From positions 1 through 10,903 of the forward strand of contig JAUWTC010000041.1 in NCBI GenBank assembly GCA_030609785.1: a stretch of DNA of 10,903 nt. Direction: 5' to 3'. Position 1 is the first letter of the stretch. Every line of letters starts with the position of its first letter. The notes beneath the pieces were generated by a model that was not told the DNA's origin, made no database searches, and worked only from the letters and a program-made list of their open reading frames with translations. Made by a program: the position numbers and the translations under genes. This stretch comes from Holophagae bacterium. GTDB lineage: Bacteria; Acidobacteriota; Thermoanaerobaculia; Thermoanaerobaculales; Sulfomarinibacteraceae. Below are positions 5,314-10,903 of this stretch, in pieces.

Positions 5314-7287
5314 TTACTTGACGACCTTGACGGTGGCCGTGGCCAGAACCTGGCGGCGCTGGGCGGCGATGTAGCGAACCTCGTAGACCCCTGGTCGGTC
5401 AGGGGCCGCCATCGTGGTCGGGCTGCCCGTAGAGACATAGGCGAAATCCAGTTTTTTCCTGAGGTCCTGACCCGGTCGAACCAGGACCAGAAAATCGTCC
5501 GGGGCGTTGGGGCCGGTCCATGCCACTGGCAGGCGTTCTCCAATCCGAACAGTTTTTGGAACCTCGAGACTGACCGAGACCGTTTCGATCTTGATGGGGA
5601 GTGTTGCCTCAATCGTTTTGCCGGTGGCGAGGTACCGAATTTCATATTCTCCAGGCGCCTGCGGAGCCCGGAAATGGGCCGGGCTGCCGTCCGCGGGTGA
5701 GGCCCATTCGAGATAATCTGCGCCCTCGGTGTCTTTCGCAGTCAGGGTGATGACATCCATCGGCCCGGCAGGGCCCCACCACCGGACATCGATGGTCTCC
5801 GACCCGGAGGTGGTGGGCGCGGCCAGCAGCCCTGCAACGGCCGCACGCACCTCCAATGGGGTGTGGGCCAGGACCTCGAAGGATCTTCCGTCGAGGTAAC
5901 GAAACTCGTAGGAGCACTGATCGAATGGAACGACAAAGTCCTGAGGTGAACCATCGATGGCCTCGATGGTAGTTCCAAGACTCTCCGGGGGGGCGTCGGC
6001 AGGGACCAGGGTGACCATATCGCCCGGAAAACTCTCGCCAATCCACGAGACCTCTACCGAGCCACCGGCCTCAGCTTCCCCCGGTGCCTCCAGGGTCACG
6101 CTGCGCCCCGGGGAGTCAAACACCACCGCGGCAATGACGCCGTCACCCAGGCCGACCGGCATGCGGAGTTGCAGGGCCAACTCCAACGGCTTGGCGGGTA
6201 GCTCCAGTGATCGTTTTCCGTCTGGTCCGACGATGGTCTCAGCATAGAACCAGGAAGCGCCGGGGACCCCATTTTCCTGGAGGACCAACTGAAGCTCCTC
6301 CTCGGGCGCTCCGTTCCACGAAACTTGGAAAATGCCCGGACGGCCCCATCCGGACTCCTCAATTTGAATTGACAGCTCAATCGGAGGGGGTTCAAAAAAC
6401 TCCAGGTGAAGGCGACGTTCCGGCACGACAGGCACCCTCACGAGGTGCTGACGGGGCCCCTCGGCGGATTCGGAGGCTACGACGGTGGCCGTCCCCAGTC
6501 CCGCTTTGATCCGGGGCTTTTCTCGACTCAAATCAACTGTGATCGTTTCCTTGCTCCAGGTGCCTACGATGTTCAAGGCTCCAAAATCAAAGCCCATTTG
6601 GTCGATACCAACCAGATCCAATCCGATCGACTCTACCAACAACGGCAACGACAGGCGTTGCGATATCACCATAGACACACCTTGGATCAACTGGCCCGGC
6701 CACCCGACGCCGTGGAAAGCGGCGTATGTGGACAGTTCTGCCTGGTCGGTGACGTTCAGACCGAAACCGAATATGTGGACCTCGGCCCCGTCGCCTTCGA
6801 GGGTCAGAGAGGCGAACGCCTTCTGGAGTTCACCGTCGCACCGATTCAATCCGTCCAAAACGATCAATACCAGATCCTGTTTGCCGGGGGAGTCCAGATC
6901 CGAAAGGGCCCCCTCCAGTGCGCGGGCCAGGGAGCCGGCGCCATAGGGTCGGGTTCTTTCCAGGGATGCGCCCAGGTCGTCTTGGTCGGCCGGCGCCCAG
7001 GATCGAATCAGGCGCGTATCGTCGCAGGCCTCGGTGTCATCTGGGGCCAGTCGATCACCAAAGACCCGGAGGGCGACCTCAGGCTGAACCTCCCGTCCGC
7101 GAAAGACTGCATCGAGGACATCCAGGGTGGTACGAACAGCGCCCATTCGGTCACCCGCCTGGCCCGGCCAGGAGGTTGCCATCGATGCCGAAGCATCGAC
7201 GAGAATCAGGATGCGAGTGGGCTCGTTCTTGGCAGCGGCTGCGGGGAAAGTGATGAGGCCGGCGAGAAGAACGGCTGCGATTCTCAT
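5314..7287 (-). CDS. Secreted VWA-domain protein with C-terminal beta-sandwich repeats
   Basis: A 657-residue exported protein. The signal peptide is MRIAAVLLAGLITFPAAAA with cleavage near residue 19, and the VWA domain spans about 25-215. Its metal site reads DASAS (31-35), with Ser119 in GAGSL where Thr is usual and Asp145 in VLDGLNRC. Cys88 and Cys150 could form a disulfide. The C-terminal part holds three clear repeats (about 395-475, 480-562, 568-656). Each has a 'V.W.G....D.(I/V)TL' core and the last two end 'AP..PG.YE(I/V)RY'. A weaker copy lies at about 300-395. Similar repeats follow VWA domains in proteins often labelled 'Ca-activated chloride channel homologue', a label that does not establish channel function. 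Likely periplasmic or surface-exposed. It is the first gene of a minus-strand operon with the second VWA gene and is divergent from sthA. Confidence 0.9.
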   Translation of the reverse strand: MRIAAVLLAGLITFPAAAAKNEPTRILILVDASASMATSWPGQAGDRMGAVRTTLDVLDAVFRGREVQPEVALRVFGDRLAPDDTEACDDTRLIRSWAPADQDDLGASLERTRPYGAGSLARALEGALSDLDSPGKQDLVLIVLDGLNRCDGELQKAFASLTLEGDGAEVHIFGFGLNVTDQAELSTYAAFHGVGWPGQLIQGVSMVISQRLSLPLLVESIGLDLVGIDQMGFDFGALNIVGTWSKETITVDLSREKPRIKAGLGTATVVASESAEGPRQHLVRVPVVPERRLHLEFFEPPPIELSIQIEESGWGRPGIFQVSWNGAPEEELQLVLQENGVPGASWFYAETIVGPDGKRSLELPAKPLELALQLRMPVGLGDGVIAAVVFDSPGRSVTLEAPGEAEAGGSVEVSWIGESFPGDMVTLVPADAPPESLGTTIEAIDGSPQDFVVPFDQCSYEFRYLDGRSFEVLAHTPLEVRAAVAGLLAAPTTSGSETIDVRWWGPAGPMDVITLTAKDTEGADYLEWASPADGSPAHFRAPQAPGEYEIRYLATGKTIEATLPIKIETVSVSLEVPKTVRIGERLPVAWTGPNAPDDFLVLVRPGQDLRKKLDFAYVSTGSPTTMAAPDRPGVYEVRYIAAQRRQVLATATVKVVK

Positions 7288-7296
7288 GGTGGTGGC

Positions 7297-7302
7297 ATTT
7301 TA
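7297..7302 (-). promoter_or_regulatory. -10 hexamer of the VWA operon, leaderless arrangement
   Basis: On the minus strand, TAAAAT (five of six matches to TATAAT) ends 9 nt before the ATG at 7287. There is no Shine-Dalgarno sequence in between, so the mRNA probably starts at or within a few nt of the start codon. I see no good -35 element. An inverted repeat at 7309-7323 occupies the upstream promoter region instead. Confidence 0.45.
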
Positions 7303-7308
7303 CGCCAA

Positions 7309-7323
7309 CCCGGCGGAGCCGGG
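7309..7323. repeat. Perfect inverted repeat in the divergent promoter region
   Basis: CCCGGC-GGA-GCCGGG is a perfect 6-bp dyad around a 3-nt centre. It lies between the divergent starts at 7287 and 7389 and falls within the spacer and -35 region of the leftward promoter. It could be an operator or simply a GC-rich hairpin. No regulator gene is visible in the window. Confidence 0.5.
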
Positions 7324-7350
7324 CAGCCGGCTTTTGGTTCCGGTCCCATC

Positions 7351-7379
7351 TTGACGGCTCCGACGACCCCGTCTACCGT
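7351..7379 (+). promoter_or_regulatory. Probable promoter of sthA
   Basis: TTGACG (7351-7356, five of six matches to TTGACA) is followed after exactly 17 bp by TACCGT (7374-7379, a weak TAnnnT -10). The -10 ends 9 nt before the sthA ATG at 7389. The intervening bases contain no Shine-Dalgarno sequence, so the transcript is probably leaderless or nearly so. Confidence 0.4.
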
Positions 7380-7388
7380 AATACCCCT

Positions 7389-8798
7389 ATGGCAATCAAA
7401 TATGACGTAGTGATTCTGGGGTGTGGCCCCGGTGGCGAACGGGCCGCGATTCTGGCTGCTCGGACCGGTAAGAAGGTGGCGGTCGTCGAACGCGCAGGGG
7501 TCGTGGGGGGAACTGCGGTCAACTGGGGCACCATTCCTTCGAAGACACTAAGAGAAAGCGCTCTCTTCGTCTATGCCCATACCCACCAGAAACTCCACGG
7601 CATCAAGACGGAGATCTCCGACGAGATTACTGTCGCCGATTTCATGCACCGCGAACGACAGGTAGTCCAGCGGGAGTTGGAGTTGATCAATCGTGCCTTG
7701 GCGCGGAATGAGATCGATGTCTTTCACGGAACCGGGCGTTTTCTGGATAAACACCACGTGGCAGTAACCGGCGCCGGTGGTCAGACGCGTATGGTACTCA
7801 GGGGCGAGACCATCGTCGTCGCCACTGGGACTTCGCCGAACCACCCCAAGGACGTGCCCTTTGATGGCGAGTGCGTCTTCGACTCCGACACGATCCTCAA
7901 TCTGCCCCGAATGCCGAGATCAATGCTGGTTCTCGGCGCCGGTGTGATTGGAATCGAGTATGCCTGTATCTTCACGGCCCTTGGACTGGACGTCACCCTG
8001 ATGGACACCAGAAGTCGCCTGCTGCCGTACCTCGATCGGGAGATCGTCGGAAGGCTGCAGCGGGAGATGCGGCGGTTGGGGATGATGATCTCGCACGATG
8101 AATTTTACGAGTCGATCGAAAAAGTGGCCGGCAGTCCGCCTGTTGTTCGATGCCGAACCAAAAGTGGGACGGTATTGGAGGCGGACGTTCTTCTTTACAG
8201 CGTCGGGAGGGACGGAAATACCGCAGGCCTCGGTCTCGAGGAGATCGGTATACAGCCGGACGAACGCGGCTTGCTCGAGGTCAATAACCACTACCAGACA
8301 TCGCAGCCGCACATCTATGCGGTTGGTGACGTCATCGGCCATCCGGCGTTGGCCTCGACGTCGATGGAGCAGGGACGAAGGGCGATCCGTCATGCCTTCG
8401 ACCTGCCGGGTCTCCAGAAACAGACCGAGGTGCTGCCGTTCGCCATTTACTCAATCCCGGAAGTCAGCTATATCGGCGAAACCGAAGAGAGCCTTGCGGA
8501 AAAGGGCCGCGATGTGATCGTCGGGCGCGGCCTTTACGCGCTCAACCCAAGGGCACAGATCATCGGAGACGCCGGAGGCATGCTCAAGCTACTCTTTGAC
8601 GCCGAGAGTATGCGGCTTCTGGGCGCCCACGTGATCGGCACCACGGCCTCGGAGCTGATCCACATCGGCCAGGCGTTCCTCGCGACCGGCGCCACGGCGA
8701 CGGTGATCGCCGAAAGCCTTTACAACTATCCGACCCTGTCGGATCTCTACCGGCATGCCGCGATGGAGGCCCTTGGGCAAAAGCTTCGGCGAGAGTAG
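7389..8798 (+). CDS. sthA: Soluble pyridine nucleotide transhydrogenase
   Basis: A 469-residue flavoprotein that matches SthA/UdhA along its whole length. It is a cytoplasmic FAD enzyme that moves hydride between NADPH and NAD (Si-specific, EC 1.6.1.1) and balances the two cofactor pools. Visible features are the FAD Rossmann motif GCGPGG (11-16), 'GGTAVNWGTIPSK' (40-52), the pyridine-nucleotide motif GAGVIG (183-188), 'DTRSRLLPYLD' (206-216), the second FAD site YAVGDVIG (310-317) and dimer-interface 'YNYPTLSDLYRHAA' (445-458). The redox-active CxxxxC of lipoamide dehydrogenase and related enzymes is replaced by Ala43 and Thr48, and the C-terminal catalytic His of those enzymes is missing from the 'NYPTLSD' motif. 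Both are expected for a transhydrogenase, and argue against a disulfide reductase. It is a single-gene unit, divergent from the VWA operon, with no apparent functional tie to it. Confidence 0.93.
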   Translation: MAIKYDVVILGCGPGGERAAILAARTGKKVAVVERAGVVGGTAVNWGTIPSKTLRESALFVYAHTHQKLHGIKTEISDEITVADFMHRERQVVQRELELINRALARNEIDVFHGTGRFLDKHHVAVTGAGGQTRMVLRGETIVVATGTSPNHPKDVPFDGECVFDSDTILNLPRMPRSMLVLGAGVIGIEYACIFTALGLDVTLMDTRSRLLPYLDREIVGRLQREMRRLGMMISHDEFYESIEKVAGSPPVVRCRTKSGTVLEADVLLYSVGRDGNTAGLGLEEIGIQPDERGLLEVNNHYQTSQPHIYAVGDVIGHPALASTSMEQGRRAIRHAFDLPGLQKQTEVLPFAIYSIPEVSYIGETEESLAEKGRDVIVGRGLYALNPRAQIIGDAGGMLKLLFDAESMRLLGAHVIGTTASELIHIGQAFLATGATATVIAESLYNYPTLSDLYRHAAMEALGQKLRRE

Positions 8799-8914
8799 AG
8801 CGCCTTGGGCCTCCCGGGCAGCTGGACTCTGGAGTAGGTAAATTTCCAGCCAATGGTTTTTGTAACCCGGACGACGGCGTTTGCGGAAGAATGGGGGTCA
8901 GCCGCAGTTTGGTC

Positions 8915-9331
8915 TCACCAGTCCGGGAGCGGTTTGGTTCTCCATACCTTGACGACGCGGTCTCTCTCACCGATCAGGTAATCATTGGCGGCAGGAATCG
9001 CCCATGCCTTTAACTCGAGACTGCGGAACGATCGGGCGACCAGGATCACAACGACGCTCGGCAAGAGGATCCAGACAAAATCACCGGGCGTCAGGCTGTG
9101 GATCATCAGGCCCCAGAAAAAGCAGACCGGTGCGATCAGCAGCAATACCGCTTGCCCGAGGGCTGCCCGCATCTGACGGCCGACGACTTTCTTGAAATTC
9201 TCGAGGTCCAGGGACGAGGCCAACTCGGGCGTTTTATCGAGGAATTCCTTGAGCCCCCTGCCCTGAATCACAGCGTTGAAAACTGCCAAGGCAGGACTCG
9301 CGAGCATAGCGGCCAGAAGAAGAGTGCGCAT
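8915..9331 (-). CDS. Small membrane protein of unknown function
   Basis: A 138-residue protein that I do not recognise. Residues 1-16 (MRTLLLAAMLASPALA) look like a signal peptide or a first membrane segment. A polar region with 'GRGLKEFLDKTPELASSLDLENFKKVVGRQ' character (24-53) comes next, then two strongly hydrophobic segments at about 59-79 and 84-100, and a basic, aromatic C-terminal tail (101-138) ending in Trp. The likely topology is an inner-membrane hairpin with the polar region outside and the tail on the same side, if the N-terminus is cleaved. It lies 76 bp downstream of the helicase gene on the same strand but seems to have its own -10 element. It converges with sthA across a 116-bp gap in which I see no convincing terminator. 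Confidence 0.7.
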   Translation of the reverse strand: MRTLLLAAMLASPALAVFNAVIQGRGLKEFLDKTPELASSLDLENFKKVVGRQMRAALGQAVLLLIAPVCFFWGLMIHSLTPGDFVWILLPSVVVILVARSFRSLELKAWAIPAANDYLIGERDRVVKVWRTKPLPDW

Positions 9332-9337
9332 CGTTAG

Positions 9338-9343
9338 ATTTTA
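9338..9343 (-). promoter_or_regulatory. -10 hexamer of the small membrane protein, leaderless arrangement
   Basis: On the minus strand, TAAAAT (five of six matches to TATAAT) is followed by exactly 6 nt and then the ATG at 9331, so the expected transcription start falls on the start codon. No Shine-Dalgarno sequence and no clear -35 element are present. Confidence 0.45.
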
Positions 9344-9353
9344 CACGCCGGCG

Positions 9354-9370
9354 GGGAAAACCGTTCTCCC
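9354..9370 (-). other. RNA hairpin after the helicase gene, possible weak terminator
   Basis: On the minus strand, GGGAGAA-CGG-TTTTCCC pairs over 7 bp in RNA (one G-U pair) with a 3-nt loop, 38 nt past the helicase stop. No U-tract follows, so it is not a standard intrinsic terminator. It also lies just upstream of the next gene's -10 element. Confidence 0.3.
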
Positions 9371-9375
9371 ATGCC

Positions 9376-9390
9376 ATTCGTCCGACGAAT
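9376..9390. repeat. 15-bp near-palindrome downstream of the helicase gene
   Basis: ATTCGTC-C-GACGAAT is a dyad with 7-bp arms around a single base. It overlaps the first copy of the 12-bp direct repeat. It could be a protein-binding site or part of a 3' RNA structure for the helicase transcript. Confidence 0.45.
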
Positions 9391-9408
9391 TGCCCCCCGA
9401 CGAATTGC
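9382..9408. repeat. 12-bp direct repeat at the helicase stop codon
   Basis: CCGACGAATTGC occurs at 9382-9393 and again at 9397-9408, a period of 15 bp. The second copy touches the last base of the helicase stop codon. It looks like a short local duplication in the 3' untranslated region. Confidence 0.7.
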
Positions 9409-10903
9409 TACTCGTCAAAGAACCTCTGAATGGAAAACTCGGGGTCTTCGTGCAGCAGCGATGTGGGGTCATCGCCGATCCATGCTTTGGGGAGAAAACG
9501 GGCGTGCCGGCCGTCCTGGAAACGTCGGCCGATCAACACAATGACGCCCCGGTCGGACTCCGAGCGAATCAACCGGCCCGCCGCCTGGACGACCCGTGTC
9601 ATACCGGGGATCAGGAAGGCGTAGGAAAAGCCGTGGCCGTAGGTTTCTTCGAAGTACACCTGGAGGAGTTGACGTTCCGTGTTGAATTGGGGGAGCCCCG
9701 GAGACACCACCACGACCTGGGACAGCATGTCGCCCGGATAGTCGACCCCTTCAGCGAATATGCCACCGAGGACCGCCAGAACCAGGTGGGCGCCATCGCC
9801 GTTCAGGCTCTCCAACACCTCGTGCTGAACGTCGGCACTGGAGCCGGCCTGTTGGACGATGATCTGATGTTCGTTGGCTTCCAGCCTGTCATGTACTGCA
9901 CCGAGGTAGGCGTAGCTTGGAAACAAGACAAGGACGTTCCGCCCCTGGGGCGCCAGACGGTTGATCCATGATGCGACAGCGTCGTGGTACCGGGAACGAG
10001 AGCGCCAGGTCGTATCCACATCGGGAATATTGAGGATCAGCCGGTTGGATTCAGGGAAAGGGGAGGGGACGGAAAGCTCGGTGGTTAACTCGGTGTCAAA
10101 ACCCAGGAGGTCCCTGTAAAACTCGAAGGGTTCGAGGGTTGCTGACATGGCGACGACCCCGGCGGTCGCTTTGAGCACCTCGCCCGTAAATCGGGAGGCG
10201 TCTCTGCAGAACACCTTGATGGAATCGCCTTCGGCGTGGCTTCGCCGGGCCAGGTGAACAAACTCATCGCCGCCAAGGCTCAGCACCCTGTGGAATCGGG
10301 TCAGTGCGAGGAAAACGTCCATGACAGGGTCATCGGCCCACCACAGTTCATGCTCACGCTTGTAGAGGAAGTACTGCAGCATTGCTCCGTCGAGGGCCAT
10401 TCGCAGTTCCCCGAGCGGCTCGCTGTCGAAGTTTGTCACCTGGTCGCCGTTTTTCCCGGTCTCGAAGGAGCACTGAACGATGGCGGCAACAAAATCGCCC
10501 AGTTCGGTGCATAAACGGCCCAGGTCGTCAAACACACGGTGATCCCTTTGCTTGAGAAACTCGACCGCTCGAAGAATCTCGTTCCGCTGGAGGATCGGCG
10601 AATAATACTCCCGGCTTCTGTCGATCAGGTTGTGAGTCTCGTCGATCACCAGGACCGCATCGGTCAGCGCATGACTGTCGACCAAAGCCCCCAGCCCGAT
10701 TGTGGGATCGAAGACGTAGTTGTAGTCGCACACGACGACGTCGATGTCCGGCAGGAGGTCCAGGCTGACTTCAAATGGGCAGACTTCATGGTTGTAGGCG
10801 GTTTCGTATATCGCATCGGGGTCCTGGTGGGGTGATCCCTCCAACAGCGTCGGCAAGAGGCCGGTTCGAATCAGCTTGAGCCCGTATTCCTTGGCCCATG
10901 GGC
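9408..10903 (-). CDS. Rad3/XPD/DinG-type iron-sulfur DNA helicase, 5'-truncated
   Basis: The frame is open from the right edge to the TAG at 9410-9408, about 497 visible residues. The N-terminus with Walker A lies outside the window. In order I see: 'HEVCPFEVS' (Cys codon at 10781-10779), placed like the fourth ligand of the XPD-family [4Fe-4S] cluster, then 'DVVVCDYNYVFDP'; the DEAH-box motif DETH (10643-10632) in 'VLVIDETHNL'; motif III 'AMSATLEP'; 'NVLVLFPSY' (motif IV); 'GGIFAEGVDYPG' (motif V); and 'QAAGRLIRSESDRG' (motif VI). The order and wording fit superfamily 2 helicases of the XPD/DinG group, which unwind DNA 5' to 3' in repair or at R-loops. DinG and other bacterial XPD-like helicases cannot be told apart from this fragment. 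All motifs present are intact. Confidence 0.92.
   Translation of the reverse strand, partial: PWAKEYGLKLIRTGLLPTLLEGSPHQDPDAIYETAYNHEVCPFEVSLDLLPDIDVVVCDYNYVFDPTIGLGALVDSHALTDAVLVIDETHNLIDRSREYYSPILQRNEILRAVEFLKQRDHRVFDDLGRLCTELGDFVAAIVQCSFETGKNGDQVTNFDSEPLGELRMALDGAMLQYFLYKREHELWWADDPVMDVFLALTRFHRVLSLGGDEFVHLARRSHAEGDSIKVFCRDASRFTGEVLKATAGVVAMSATLEPFEFYRDLLGFDTELTTELSVPSPFPESNRLILNIPDVDTTWRSRSRYHDAVASWINRLAPQGRNVLVLFPSYAYLGAVHDRLEANEHQIIVQQAGSSADVQHEVLESLNGDGAHLVLAVLGGIFAEGVDYPGDMLSQVVVVSPGLPQFNTERQLLQVYFEETYGHGFSYAFLIPGMTRVVQAAGRLIRSESDRGVIVLIGRRFQDGRHARFLPKAWIGDDPTSLLHEDPEFSIQRFFDE

Noticed and set aside
7285..7296. GCCACCACCATG resembles a eukaryotic Kozak sequence
   Set aside because: The genes are plainly bacterial and the match is short and GC-driven, so it is coincidence.
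6406..7410. A 334-codon ORF on the plus strand opposite the first VWA gene
   Set aside because: It is antisense to a gene with signal peptide, metal site and repeats. Its translation shows no recognisable domain, and long antisense frames are common in GC-rich coding DNA.
8826..8835. ACTC-TG-GAGT hairpin after sthA as a terminator
   Set aside because: A 4-bp stem with a 2-nt loop cannot form stably and no T-run follows.
10854..10856. TTG at 10856 as the helicase start
   Set aside because: The frame stays open to the window edge and essential N-terminal helicase motifs are missing, so this is an internal leucine codon.

Overview
The window looks like a chromosomal segment of a GC-rich bacterium, most likely an acidobacterium. 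The main clue is the secreted VWA protein at 3477-5282. Its layout, with a short 'VTGL..ESF.I.EDG' strand just before a VWA domain and a C-terminal 'R.I.V.V......L.....GYY' ending, matches the 'VWFA-related' module described mainly from Acidobacteriota. This assignment comes from family recognition, not from a search.

Layout. At the left edge (1-1228, + strand) are the C-terminal nucleotide-binding domain of an MsbA-type ABC exporter, a VOC/methylmalonyl-CoA-epimerase-like protein, and an 18-codon micro-ORF that overlaps the VOC gene by ATGA. This strand meets a minus-strand block with no spacing: the stop codons of the micro-ORF and of the nuclease share bases. The minus-strand block (7287 down to 1225) encodes three exported proteins. 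In transcription order they are a VWA protein with about four C-terminal beta-sandwich repeats, the acidobacterial-type VWA protein 31 bp downstream, and, after a G-rich heptamer tandem repeat and a probable promoter of its own, a secreted endonuclease I with two lamin-tail-like repeats and a 'DGFESGD' C-terminal tail.

From 7389 on the + strand, divergent from the VWA operon, lies sthA, the soluble pyridine nucleotide transhydrogenase. To its right, on the minus strand, are a small membrane protein of unknown function (8915-9331) and the C-terminal two-thirds or so of a Rad3/XPD/DinG-type iron-sulfur DNA helicase that runs off the right edge.

The most interesting signals are as follows. (1) Four of the six genes whose starts are visible have a TAnnnT -10-like hexamer 6-9 nt before the ATG and no Shine-Dalgarno sequence, which suggests leaderless transcripts. 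(2) Two different secreted VWA proteins form an operon next to a secreted nuclease. (3) The nuclease carries a short C-terminal tail that looks like a sorting or processing tag. (4) A G-tract heptamer repeat lies between the VWA and nuclease genes. (5) A translationally coupled 18-residue ORF sits at a convergent junction. No RNA gene, CRISPR array, insertion sequence or prophage gene was recognised, and no stretch over 300 bp lacks a gene.
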